64,000 nucleotides of DNA from Anaerolineales bacterium (lineage in GTDB: Bacteria > Chloroflexota > Anaerolineae > 4572-78 > J111). Location of the stretch: contig JACKAU010000008.1 of NCBI GenBank assembly GCA_020634855.1, positions 124,001 to 188,000 of the forward strand. Reading direction: 5' to 3'. A model generated the notes under the pieces. It was not told the DNA's origin and did no database searches. It saw only the letters and a list, made by a program, of their open reading frames with translations. The position numbers and the translations under genes are program-made. Each line of letters begins with the position of its first letter. Position 1 is the stretch's first letter. Shown here one piece after another: positions 45,085 through 53,685 of this stretch.

Positions 45085-46633
45085 GTCCTGCTTCCGTGTT
45101 ATCGCCAAACGTAAACCAAGCCAGCACCGCGCCCACGGTCACGACAGCGGCCGCAACCCACAATACTTGCGAAACGCCCACCGTGAAGGCATGTTGATAA
45201 TGGCTAATTTCGATAACTAACTGCCGGATAGTCATACCAAGCTCGGCCGCCACGTTGCCGGCGTTGGCTTTAAGCCACTCACGGAGCATTTGGGCTGCTT
45301 GGGTGATCTGCGTCGTACTCAGGCCCATAGCGGCGAGATCGGCAAAGTAGGTCTTATTGGCGAAACCCTGGAACAAGGCGCCCAAGGTGGCAATTCCCAG
45401 GGCCACGCCGAGTTTGAAACTGGCATTGTTAGTGGCTGAGGCGGAACCGGCCAGTTCAGGCGGGGCGGAGCCGAGTACAACGCTGATCCGGGGCGTGTTA
45501 CAAATACTGTAACCGCCGCCGATGAAAACCAACGGCAGCAGATAGGCCCAAAACCCGGCGCCGGGATTGAGCACAAAGCCCATCGCCGCCAGCCCTAGCC
45601 CCATCATCACCAGACCGCCGGTGATCAGGAGACGGTTGCCAATTTTCCCCACCCAACCACCGACCAGGATGGCAAAGACGAAGACGGAAAGGCTGTACGG
45701 CAGCAAGGTTAGGGCCGCTCGGAGGGGGGAAATTCCTTGGAGGGCCTGTAAATAGACGGAAAGCCGGGAGTAGGTCCCCATCGAAGCGAAGCCCAGAACG
45801 GCGAACAGTAAAACGCCGACCGAAAAAACCCGCTTTTGGAACAGAACCAATTGCAGGGCAGGGTCCTTTTTTTTGCTGGAGTACAGTACCAGGACAACCA
45901 GCAAAACCAGCCCCACCCCGACCGGAGCTAACACAACCGAACTGGCAAATCCTTGCGTGGCCGCTTTGTTGATGCCATAGATCAACCCGAACAACCCGGC
46001 CGCCGCCAGTAGAATGCCGGCCCAATCCACCTGTTTGTCGCCGCTCGCCTTACTCTCGGGCACAAGGGGGATGATCATCAACAAAGCCGTCACCGCTAAT
46101 AGGCCGCCTGGTCCAAAGGTCGTTCGCCAGCCAAAACGCTGGTTCAAAAATGAGATAACAATGAGGCTCAGAACGCCGGCTATACCCAGAGCAGCGCCAT
46201 ACAAGCCCAGCGCTCGGGGACGCTCCCGGTCATCAAACGTGACCGTGATGATGGCCAGCGCCAGCGGGTTGATCACCGCGACCATAATCCCGGCCAGCGC
46301 CCGGACCACAATCAACCAAAGCGCGTTGGGGGTCAGAAAGGCCAGGGTCGAGGTGATGCTCAACCCGATCAGCCCATAAGATAGGAAGCGTTTGCGGCCA
46401 TAGACATCGCCCAGGGCGCCGCCGCCCAGGACGAAGGCAGCTATCATCAACACATTGATCGATGAGATCAGACCGATGGTGGTCGCATCCGCGTTCAAGT
46501 TTGCCGCGACCTCCGGAGCAATCAGGCTTATGACCGCGCCATCCATAACGGTTGACAGGACGGCCGTAATAGCCGCCGCCAGCACCAACCAGCGGCGGGG
46601 ATCGGGTTCGAGTTCAATTATCTTTGACCTCAT
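45074..46633 (-). CDS. MFS exporter of the DHA2 (EmrB/QacA) type
   Basis: A 519-residue protein with about fourteen helices. Family motifs: L-S-T-V-M-D-G-A-V-I-S-L in helix 1 (motif D1-like), G-A-L-G-D-V-Y-G-R-K-R near 75-85 (motif A) and G-I-A-G-V-L near 150 (motif C region). Such carriers export drugs or metabolites with protons. It is 20 bp after the cytochrome b-c gene, so it may be read as the last gene of the bc operon. Its final codons fall in an inverted repeat. Confidence 0.87.
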   Translation of the reverse strand: MRSKIIELEPDPRRWLVLAAAITAVLSTVMDGAVISLIAPEVAANLNADATTIGLISSINVLMIAAFVLGGGALGDVYGRKRFLSYGLIGLSITSTLAFLTPNALWLIVVRALAGIMVAVINPLALAIITVTFDDRERPRALGLYGAALGIAGVLSLIVISFLNQRFGWRTTFGPGGLLAVTALLMIIPLVPESKASGDKQVDWAGILLAAAGLFGLIYGINKAATQGFASSVVLAPVGVGLVLLVVLVLYSSKKKDPALQLVLFQKRVFSVGVLLFAVLGFASMGTYSRLSVYLQALQGISPLRAALTLLPYSLSVFVFAILVGGWVGKIGNRLLITGGLVMMGLGLAAMGFVLNPGAGFWAYLLPLVFIGGGYSICNTPRISVVLGSAPPELAGSASATNNASFKLGVALGIATLGALFQGFANKTYFADLAAMGLSTTQITQAAQMLREWLKANAGNVAAELGMTIRQLVIEISHYQHAFTVGVSQVLWVAAAVVTVGAVLAWFTFGDNTEAGRRE

Positions 46634-46653
46634 AAGGCGTTGTCAGCTACCTG

Positions 46654-48093
46654 TCACTTTGTTTCCTCAATGGCGGCTGACTCCGATGATGAGGCCGATT
46701 GAGCGGTTCGGGATTGGAGGAAGGCATTGATCGAATCTAACTCCTCCGGGGTGAGGGTTGAGGCGAAGGCGGGCATCAAATCGGCGCCGCCCAAAATGCG
46801 CCAGGTCATCTGATTGACGGATAGACGGTCGCCGACGGTGGTTAGATCGGGGCCGCGATGGCCGCCGTAACCACTGATGGTGTGGCAGTACTCACAGCCC
46901 TTTTGGTGAAACAACTTAGCGCCCTCTTGAATTTGCGGCTCGGTCGAGTTGACGACCGCCGCCGGCAGCGGCTCCGCCTCGAAATCGGGCGACCAGGGTG
47001 AGCGCGCCCCGGCATACCACAGCGGGATGATCATAATGATCACTAACAGCACCACGGCCATCGCCCACGGCCGGCGCAGTGGATGGCGCTCGCCGCGGTT
47101 GGCATAAAAGGGCAGCAAGAGCATCACCAGCGCAATAATCACCGGTCCAATGACAATGAAGAAAGTTTCGATCTGGCCCGGCAGCAAGGCTAACGCGGCA
47201 AAGAGCCACAGGAAATACCAGTCGGGTCGCGGGTAGGCCACGATATTAGTGGGGTCGGGCGGTTTGCCCAATTCCGGCGGGCCGATAAAGAGCGCGATCA
47301 GAAATATAATGGCAATGATGATCACGCCAAAAATCGCGTCACGCCAGCCTGCATCCGGCCAGAAGGGGACCCCCTCGCGGTCGAGCATATCGTGGTACCA
47401 GTCTCGATAGGTTTTCGGATCAACCACACGGCCTAGCTTGGGCGGCTCAGAGATACCGTTGCGAAGGACGAGATACAGATGAGCCCCGATAAAAAGGAAG
47501 AGCACAGCCGGAATAAAGAAGACATGAAAGCTGTAAAAGCGACTCAGGGTCGTTGCGCCGACAGTTTGGCCGGCCAGAATGAAGTCGGACAGCCAGGGGC
47601 CAACAAAAGGCATACGGCCGGCCATATTCGCGGCGATAAAGACCGACCACAGCCCGTCCTGATCCCAGCGCACGAGCTGGCCGGTGAACGCCATCCCCAA
47701 CGTGGCCGCCAGCAGCACCAAACCGGTCAGCCAATTGAATTCCCGCGGAAATTTGTAGGCGGCGAACAGAAAAACCCGAATGGTATGGATGCCGATCAAA
47801 ATAATCATGGCCGACGCGCCGAAATTGTGCAGCCCACGCAGGACGCTACCAAAGAGCGCCTGGTTGCTGATAAATAACAGGCTCTCGTAAGCGCCATCGG
47901 TGGACGGCACGTAGGCCGTGGCCAGGGCGATGCCGGTGACGACCTGTAACATGAACGCAAACAGGGTCGCGCTGCCGAAGACATAGGCCCACGTGGACCC
48001 TTTCGGCACGGGATGGGCGAGCATCGGGCCAATCGCCTCGGACAGGCCGGTCCGGTCATCGAACCATTGCCAAAGTTGTTTGAGCCGCTCCAT
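46654..48093 (-). CDS. Cytochrome b fused to cytochrome c (bc complex)
   Basis: A 479-residue protein with GGAGG before its ATG. It joins an eight-helix cytochrome b to a C-terminal cytochrome c. Heme ligands are visible in L-H-N-F-G-A-S-A near 87 and I-G-I-H-T-I-R, then F-Y-S-F-H-V-F-F and I-G-A-H-L-Y. The Qo motif is P-D-W-Y, a known variant of P-E-W-Y. The cytochrome c part begins near 390 with C-E-Y-C-H as heme site and has M-P-A-F near 440 as the likely axial Met. With the Rieske protein it oxidises quinol. Confidence 0.92.
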   Translation of the reverse strand: MERLKQLWQWFDDRTGLSEAIGPMLAHPVPKGSTWAYVFGSATLFAFMLQVVTGIALATAYVPSTDGAYESLLFISNQALFGSVLRGLHNFGASAMIILIGIHTIRVFLFAAYKFPREFNWLTGLVLLAATLGMAFTGQLVRWDQDGLWSVFIAANMAGRMPFVGPWLSDFILAGQTVGATTLSRFYSFHVFFIPAVLFLFIGAHLYLVLRNGISEPPKLGRVVDPKTYRDWYHDMLDREGVPFWPDAGWRDAIFGVIIIAIIFLIALFIGPPELGKPPDPTNIVAYPRPDWYFLWLFAALALLPGQIETFFIVIGPVIIALVMLLLPFYANRGERHPLRRPWAMAVVLLVIIMIIPLWYAGARSPWSPDFEAEPLPAAVVNSTEPQIQEGAKLFHQKGCEYCHTISGYGGHRGPDLTTVGDRLSVNQMTWRILGGADLMPAFASTLTPEELDSINAFLQSRTAQSASSSESAAIEETK

Positions 48094-48102
48094 TATGCCT
48101 CC

Positions 48103-48665
48103 CTACTGGACTCCGGCTTTAAAATCGGTAATCGGTACCGGGCTGGTTTCAATTTCGACCTGCCCCTGACTGACGCGAACCGGGTAACGCGGCAGCGGTT
48201 CGGGCGGCGGCCCAGCCACATTCGTGCCGACATCGTCATAGACGCCGCCGTGACAGGGACACATAAACAGCTTGGCGTCGGCCAACCAGCGCACCGGACA
48301 ACCCAGATGGGTGCAGTTGATCGAGAAAGCCGTGAATTCGGTCTCGCTGTCGCGGCGCAGCCAGGCGGCGGTTCGGGCCGCGACACCGGACCACGGCAGC
48401 GGCGAGGCATCCTCAAAGGAGACCAGCACGGTGTCGCCGACCGTGAATTTGTCGATAGCGCCCACCGGCCGCCACACTTTGGGCGGCTGCTTGAGCAGCG
48501 GCGCGACCAGAAACCCCCACCACCGGCACGCCAACCAGCGCCGCGCCGAAAGTGCCGGCCTGCCAGCGATAATTTGGTCAGGAAACTACGGCGAGCCATC
48601 GTCGGGGCAGCCGGCTCGGGTTGGTCGGGTTGCCGATCAGTCGGTGAGGTGGATGTGCTCTTCAT
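48103..48665 (-). CDS. Rieske iron-sulfur protein, two frameshifts
   Basis: The N-terminal frame opens at ATG 48665 and carries a twin-arginine signal (A-R-R-S-F-L-T-K-L-S-L-A). The rest, in another frame, has the Rieske motifs C-T-H-L-G-C and C-P-C-H-G-G, so all four cluster ligands are intact. Two extra bases explain the breaks: one near the G/C tract at 48559-48562 and one in the C run at 48514-48518. Removing one at each gives about 187 continuous residues (A-A-G-T-F-G-A-A-L-V-G-V-P-V-V-G-F-L-V-A). The neighbours are intact and need this subunit, so error is more likely than loss. Confidence 0.85.
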
Positions 48666-48880
48666 GGCGTATCTCTCCTATCCAGCCGGTAAGGGCTATG
48701 GCAAACACCAAAATCCCAACCCCAGCTGATAAATATCGAAGTGACCAGGCCCCAAGCCAGCAGCATAATGCCGAGCGCCAGCACCATCGGCCAGTAGGTC
48801 GGGTTCGGCATCGGTTCCGGGGGCAGCTCGATCCAGTCAGAGTCGGGTTGTCCGGGTGTCTCCGGTGGGTTTGTCGTCAT
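48637..48880 (-). CDS. Small cytochrome oxidase subunit IV-like protein, one frameshift
   Basis: Start at ATG 48880, 6-7 bases after AAAGGAG. The product opens M-T-T-N-P-P-E-T-P-G and has the motif Y-W-P-M-V-L-A-L-G-I-M-L-L-A-W-G-L-V-T-S, then a second helix. The frame fails at a G run (48720-48723 on the plus strand as C). With one G removed it continues V-G-I-L-V-F-A-I-A-L-T-G-W-I-G-E-I-R-H-E-E to a stop at 48637, about 80 residues in all. Two-helix proteins of this form accompany oxidases and bc complexes. It would overlap the Rieske start by 29 bases. Confidence 0.7.
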
Positions 48881-48892
48881 CTTGAACTCCTT

Positions 48893-49309
48893 TAGCAACC
48901 GAATGAATTCGGTCGCTGCTAAAGAAAACCTGTTGAAACAGGTTATTTGGTTCCCCCTTAACGTGTTGAAAACACATTTCTTTTATCAGCTGCGAATTAT
49001 GAACTTTAAAGAATTAATCGGGGTATCTATCGTCGGCCAGCCTGACTTTAGACCCGCCGGCTAATAGCCCCTAACCCCCCAGCTTCAAGGGCGGACAGGG
49101 TCCCAGACTTTCGAGGCCGGCGGACATTCTACCCCCCCAGCCTCCCCCTGCTGGGGGGGAGCGCGGGGGGACCGAGGGGAGAATAGCAACCCAGGCTGTC
49201 CGCCCCCCCCAGCGGGGGGAATTTTCGGCTCCCCCCTTTGGGGGGTTGGGGGGGCCGCCGGGTTGTCCGTTTATTTTCTTAATCTTCATCATTCGCAGTC
49301 TTGCGCAAA
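48893..49309. repeat. Block of short palindromes and C/G-rich inverted repeats
   Basis: CCGAATGAATTCGG (48899-48912), AACCTGTTGAAACAGGTT (48927-48944), then a CCCCCCAGCCTCCCCCTGCT/GGGGGGAG-rich inverted repeat (about 49075-49265). No gene is supported. It separates ctaG from the bc genes. Confidence 0.65.
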
Positions 49310-50122
49310 TCAAGTTACGGTCACGTTCATACTCAAATCCGCGTCCGATGTGCTATCGAACCAGCGAATGAGCATAACGACGATGATCGTCAGGTAAAAT
49401 AGGCTGCCGGGAATCCACATCAATAGCCCGCCGATTTGCTGGTCAACTTCGGGCGTGAGTCCCCACTGGTCCCGCAAGAGCGGCAGCAGGCGCAGCGTGT
49501 CGAACGGCAAAAAATAAGGTTCGTACAACGGGGGGGCAAACGTCAGCAAGATGCCCAGCAGCCCATCGACGGCGCAGATGATGCCCAGGTACAGCGCGGC
49601 GGTCAGCGGCGGCAGGCGGCGCTCCGGCAGCGGTCCGAGCACGGGCCACCAGACAATGGTTGCCGCGACTAACAGGCTCAGGTGCATAACGATATGCAGA
49701 CTGAGATGGCGAACGGCGGCGACGTACAGCGGCGGAAAATGCCACAACCACAGCGTGACGATGCCCACCACCGCCGCGACCATGGGCCGGCTGAGAAAAC
49801 GTTCGATCCGGTTGAGCCTGGGCTGCCGTAACATATCGCGGGTGAGCGCTGCCGGCAGGCCCAGCAGCCACAGCGGCGGAATAATCAGCACCAACAACAG
49901 ATGCTGCACCATATGAGCGCTGAACAGGTAAAGATCGCTGAGGGTATCCAGCGGCGAGGACAGGGCCAGCAACAACAGCAGCGTGCCACCGCCAAAGCTG
50001 ACCAGCTTCAGGGTGACTTGGCCGTGCGTCGCCGCCAGGTAAAGGCCCATCAGCGCGGCGCAGCCTAATACGACCGAGGGTTCCCAATGCCAGGTTGTGG
50101 TTAGCAGTTGCCAAAGCGTCAT
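49310..50122 (-). CDS. ctaG: Cytochrome c oxidase assembly protein, CtaG (caa3) type
   Basis: A 270-residue membrane protein with about seven helices, of the caa3-type CtaG family. Seen: F-S-A-H-M-V-Q-H-L-L-L-V near 67, with histidines likely to bind copper; W-H-F-P-P-L-Y near 130; and H-L-S-L-H-I-V-M-H-L near 140. It is needed to insert copper into, or to assemble, the caa3 oxidase whose subunits are encoded just upstream. A 93-bp gap holding a palindrome separates it from the CoxI-III gene. Confidence 0.88.
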   Translation of the reverse strand: MTLWQLLTTTWHWEPSVVLGCAALMGLYLAATHGQVTLKLVSFGGGTLLLLLALSSPLDTLSDLYLFSAHMVQHLLLVLIIPPLWLLGLPAALTRDMLRQPRLNRIERFLSRPMVAAVVGIVTLWLWHFPPLYVAAVRHLSLHIVMHLSLLVAATIVWWPVLGPLPERRLPPLTAALYLGIICAVDGLLGILLTFAPPLYEPYFLPFDTLRLLPLLRDQWGLTPEVDQQIGGLLMWIPGSLFYLTIIVVMLIRWFDSTSDADLSMNVTVT

Positions 50123-50149
50123 TTTGTTACAGCTTTTACATCATAGGAA

Positions 50150-50210
50150 AGAAACCAGGGTTTTCGGTTAGTTCTCCACGTCAGAAGTAGAAACCGGGTT
50201 TCTTAGACCG
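50150..50210. repeat. GAAACC inverted repeat
   Basis: AAGAAACC-AGGGTTTTC faces GAAACCGGGTTTCTT. It lies between the CoxI-III fusion gene and ctaG and could attenuate or terminate transcription. Confidence 0.5.
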
Positions 50211-50215
50211 ACAGC

Positions 50216-52474
50216 TTATACATAAATACCCAAATAAATAACAGCGAACAGCACCACCCAGACCACATCAACAAAGTGCCAGTAGAGCGAGATGGCCGCC
50301 AACGCCCGCGAGTGACCGGGCTTGTAATCACGGGCAAAAGCCAAGCCCAGGACAATCGACAAGGCGATCAACCCGGCCACGACGTGGAAGCCGTGGAAGC
50401 CGGTGGCCGTGAAAAAGCTGGCGGTGAAGAGATTGCTACTGATGACGATGCCGTCGTTGATCAAGCCATACCATTCGATGCCCTGCCCGACCAAAAAGAT
50501 TACCCCCAGCAGGATGGTTGCCGCCAGCCAGAGGCGCATCCCGGCGACGCTGTGCTTCAAGGCGCGTTCGGCCTGCCAAACGGTAAAACTGCTGGCGATG
50601 AGGAACAGGGTATTGATCCCGGCCACCAGCGGTTTGAGACTATCGGCGGCGGTGGGGCCAAAGGTCGAAGCCGCGTGCAGGATAACGTAGGTTAGGATCA
50701 GGATCAGGAAGAAGTTGGACTCGGACAACAGGAAAAAGCCGACGCCCAGTTTGTTCTTCTCGACCAGGTGCGGTTCGCCGGTGGGGTCGGGGCCGCCGCG
50801 CGCCTCAGGATGACGCCAGTCGGCCTGGTCAGGATGGGCCACATCCCATAACGGGCGGCGGCTGCGGATGGGCGGCAGTCGGTCAAAGTTGTGGACCGGC
50901 GGCGGAGACGTGGTCGCCCATTCCAACGTCCAGGCATCCCACGGATTGTCGCCGGCCGGTTCGCCCCGAAGCAGCCCGTGAACCAGCGTGACGAGCAATA
51001 CCAGGATCGCCACCGCCATCAACAGCGCGCCGATTGAAGAGATGAGATTCATCGCGCCCCAGCCGGCTAAATCCGGGTAGGTGTACACCCGGCGCGGCAT
51101 GCCCATCAAGCCCAGAAAATGCTGGATAAAGAAGGTCAGGTTGAAACCGATGAACAGCAGCCAGAAATAGAGTTTCCCCAGCCGCTCTGACAGCATCCGC
51201 CCGGACACCTTGGGAAACCAGTAGAACACGCCGGCCATTATGGCGAAGAAGGTGCCGCCAAACAGAACGTAATGAAAGTGGGCCACTACAAAATAGGAGT
51301 CGGTGAGCTGCCAGTCGATGGGAACCGCCGCGAACATCACGCCGGTAATGCCGCCGATGGTGAACAGGATTAAAAAGGCAATGGCGAACAGCATGGCCGT
51401 GGTGAAGCGAATAGCGCCGCCCCACATGGTGGCCACCCAGTTAAAAATTTTGACGCCGGTGGGAATGGCAATCAGGGCGCTGGTCGCCAGGAAGAAGGTG
51501 TCGGCCGGGAAGCCCAGCCCGACGGCGAACATATGGTGGGCCCAAACGCCCATACTGAGCAAGCCGATGGCGGCGGTTGAGCCGGCCACAAAGCTATAGC
51601 CGAAGATGGGTTTGCGGGAGAAGACCGGAATGACTTCCGAGATAATGGCGAAGGCCGGCAGGGCCATAATATAAACCTCCGGGTGACCGAACGCCCAGAA
51701 GTAATGCTGCCACAATACCGCCGACCCGGCGAACTCCGGCCTGAAGAAAAATGCGCCCAGCAGCCGGTCGATGGTTAGCAGCACCAAAGCCCCGTTTAAC
51801 AGCGACAGGGCGATGATAATCAAGAAGGAGTTGACGAAAAACATCCAGACCAACAAAGGCAGCCGCCGCATGGTCATACCCGGCGCGCGCAGATTGAGAA
51901 TGGTGACGAGGAAATTGATGCCGGCCGCCACCGTCCCGACGCCGGTGACCAGCAAACCCAGCGCCCAGTAGTTGACGCCGGGGTTCGACCAACTGGTGAA
52001 AGGCTCCTCGGTAAGCGGAGCGTAACTGAACCAGCCAGCGTCGGGTGCGCGGGCGGCCGGACCGCTAATGAAACTAAAGTAGATCATCAACCCGCCAAAC
52101 ACCAGCGTCCAGATACCCAGCGCGTTGAGCCGGGGAAAGGCCATATCGCGGGCCCCGATCATCAGGGGGATCAGGTAGTTGCCGAAGCCAATTAGCATCG
52201 GCATCACCACCAGGAAAATCATGGTGGTGCCGTGCATGGTGAAGAACTGGTTATACAGCTCCGGCGAGAGAAAGTGGTTCTCCGGGCGGGCTAACTGTAC
52301 CCGGATCAGCAGCGCCTCAACGCCGCCGATGAGCAGGAAGAACATACTGACCAAAATGTAGAGTAAGCCGACTTTTTTGTGGTCAACCGTCGCCAGCCAA
52401 CTGAGCAGACCTTCGTCAGACCGTAATTCGGGCAGCGGGGTGGTGATGTCAGGAACCAGCGACGTAAATCTCAT
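50216..52474 (-). CDS. Cytochrome c oxidase subunit I-III fusion
   Basis: A 752-residue fusion. Residues 1 to about 560 are subunit I: H-G-T-T-M-I-F near 80 (heme ligand), D-M-A-F-P-R-L-N (D-channel Asp), W-A-F-G-H-P-E-V-Y (CuB His and the Glu/Tyr pair of A1-type oxidases), A-H-H-M-F (CuB histidines), P-T-G-V-K-I-F-N-W (K-channel Lys) and V-A-H-F-H-Y (heme ligands). Residues from about 575 on are subunit III (S-E-S-N-F-F-L, F-H-G-F-H-V, Y-W-H-F-V-D-V-V-W). GGAGGG precedes the ATG, which overlaps the coxB stop by four bases. Confidence 0.95.
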   Translation of the reverse strand: MRFTSLVPDITTPLPELRSDEGLLSWLATVDHKKVGLLYILVSMFFLLIGGVEALLIRVQLARPENHFLSPELYNQFFTMHGTTMIFLVVMPMLIGFGNYLIPLMIGARDMAFPRLNALGIWTLVFGGLMIYFSFISGPAARAPDAGWFSYAPLTEEPFTSWSNPGVNYWALGLLVTGVGTVAAGINFLVTILNLRAPGMTMRRLPLLVWMFFVNSFLIIIALSLLNGALVLLTIDRLLGAFFFRPEFAGSAVLWQHYFWAFGHPEVYIMALPAFAIISEVIPVFSRKPIFGYSFVAGSTAAIGLLSMGVWAHHMFAVGLGFPADTFFLATSALIAIPTGVKIFNWVATMWGGAIRFTTAMLFAIAFLILFTIGGITGVMFAAVPIDWQLTDSYFVVAHFHYVLFGGTFFAIMAGVFYWFPKVSGRMLSERLGKLYFWLLFIGFNLTFFIQHFLGLMGMPRRVYTYPDLAGWGAMNLISSIGALLMAVAILVLLVTLVHGLLRGEPAGDNPWDAWTLEWATTSPPPVHNFDRLPPIRSRRPLWDVAHPDQADWRHPEARGGPDPTGEPHLVEKNKLGVGFFLLSESNFFLILILTYVILHAASTFGPTAADSLKPLVAGINTLFLIASSFTVWQAERALKHSVAGMRLWLAATILLGVIFLVGQGIEWYGLINDGIVISSNLFTASFFTATGFHGFHVVAGLIALSIVLGLAFARDYKPGHSRALAAISLYWHFVDVVWVVLFAVIYLGIYV

Positions 52475-53406
52475 TTCAATCCCTCCAGATAGGTAACCAA
52501 TGCTTGCAGTTGGTTATCGGTCAAGGAAAATTGCGGCATGTGATTACCCGGTTTGACGGCCTGTGGGTCTTTTAGCCAGGTGGTTAAATTTTCGGTGGTG
52601 TTGGCTAAAACGCCGGCCCCAATCGTTTCCCGGCTGCCGAGGTGAGTTAAATCCGGACCGACATCGGCGTTGGCGTCGGTGCCAGCAATGGCGTGGCAGT
52701 TGATGCAGGTTAGATCGTGAAACTGTTGGTAGCCCTGGGCCGCCTCGCCGTCGGTGGGTATCGGCGGCGTGGCGAGCTGCTGCTGCTGCCACGCGGCGAA
52801 GTCGGCTTCAGTTTGGGCGATGACGCGCAGGCGCATCCAGGCGTGCTGCACCCCGCAGTATTCGGCGCACGCGCCCAGGTAAGTGCCCGGCTCGGCCGCT
52901 TCCAGCCAGAAGTGGTTAGGGTGGCCGGGAATGGCATCCATTTTGCGGCCCAAGGCCGGCACCCAGAAATCGTGAATGACGTCATCCGACTCGAGTTGAA
53001 CCCGGAGTCTTTGCCCGGCCGGCACATGAATTTCGTTGGCCGTGACCACCCCCGAGGCCGGATACTGCACCTCCCACCACCACTGATGGCCGGTGATGAT
53101 TAAATCGGGCGAGGCGTCGTCATGCGGCGCGTCGATAGCGTACATGGTCCTGACCGACAGACCGAAGATGGCAAATATGATCAGCAGGGGAATCAGCGTC
53201 CAGGTTAGCTCTAATTTGGTGTTGCCGTAAACCTGGGCCGGTTCGCCGGAGAGGCCGGCTCGGCGCGAGCGAATGATGCTGTAAAAGATGGCTCCGACCA
53301 CAATCAGGAAGATAATGAGGGAAATGCCTAACAAGATATAGAACAAATTTAAAATAGCTTGAGCCTGCGGCGAAGCAGGATCAAAAATAGAGCTGCTATC
53401 AGGCAT
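52471..53406 (-). CDS. Cytochrome c oxidase subunit II with cytochrome c domain (caa3)
   Basis: A 311-residue protein. Two N-terminal helices (about 18-45 and 70-92) precede the CuA domain at about 100-205, with V-I-H-D-F-W-V-P and C-A-E-Y-C-G-V-Q-H-A-W-M supplying the ligands. A C-terminal cytochrome c has heme site C-I-N-C-H near 233 and M-P-Q-F near 288. The G-H-Q-W-W-W-E-V aromatic patch is near 106. Carrying its own cytochrome c, it needs no soluble carrier if it contacts the b-c fusion. It is the first gene of the oxidase cluster. Confidence 0.95.
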   Translation of the reverse strand: MPDSSSIFDPASPQAQAILNLFYILLGISLIIFLIVVGAIFYSIIRSRRAGLSGEPAQVYGNTKLELTWTLIPLLIIFAIFGLSVRTMYAIDAPHDDASPDLIITGHQWWWEVQYPASGVVTANEIHVPAGQRLRVQLESDDVIHDFWVPALGRKMDAIPGHPNHFWLEAAEPGTYLGACAEYCGVQHAWMRLRVIAQTEADFAAWQQQQLATPPIPTDGEAAQGYQQFHDLTCINCHAIAGTDANADVGPDLTHLGSRETIGAGVLANTTENLTTWLKDPQAVKPGNHMPQFSLTDNQLQALVTYLEGLK

Positions 53407-53685
53407 AATTATTTCCTAAAAATTTGGTGGCTACGTTTGAAGGGAATGCGCATTTAGGATACGGTATTTTGGCGAGATAGCAAATTTAGTGTTAAGGGGG
53501 GGATTTGGCGAGGCGATTAAGAAGGCTTAGCTATGGGAAGTGAAAGCCCGCTTAAGTAGGCTCGGACCGATATTTGAGCCGGTTTGAACCGGCTTCCACC
53601 TAACATAGCCGTGGGCTTCCAGCCCTCGGCGAAGGTCGGGGGTTAACCCGATTATTCTCTTAAAGTTCATAAATTGTGTCCTCAG

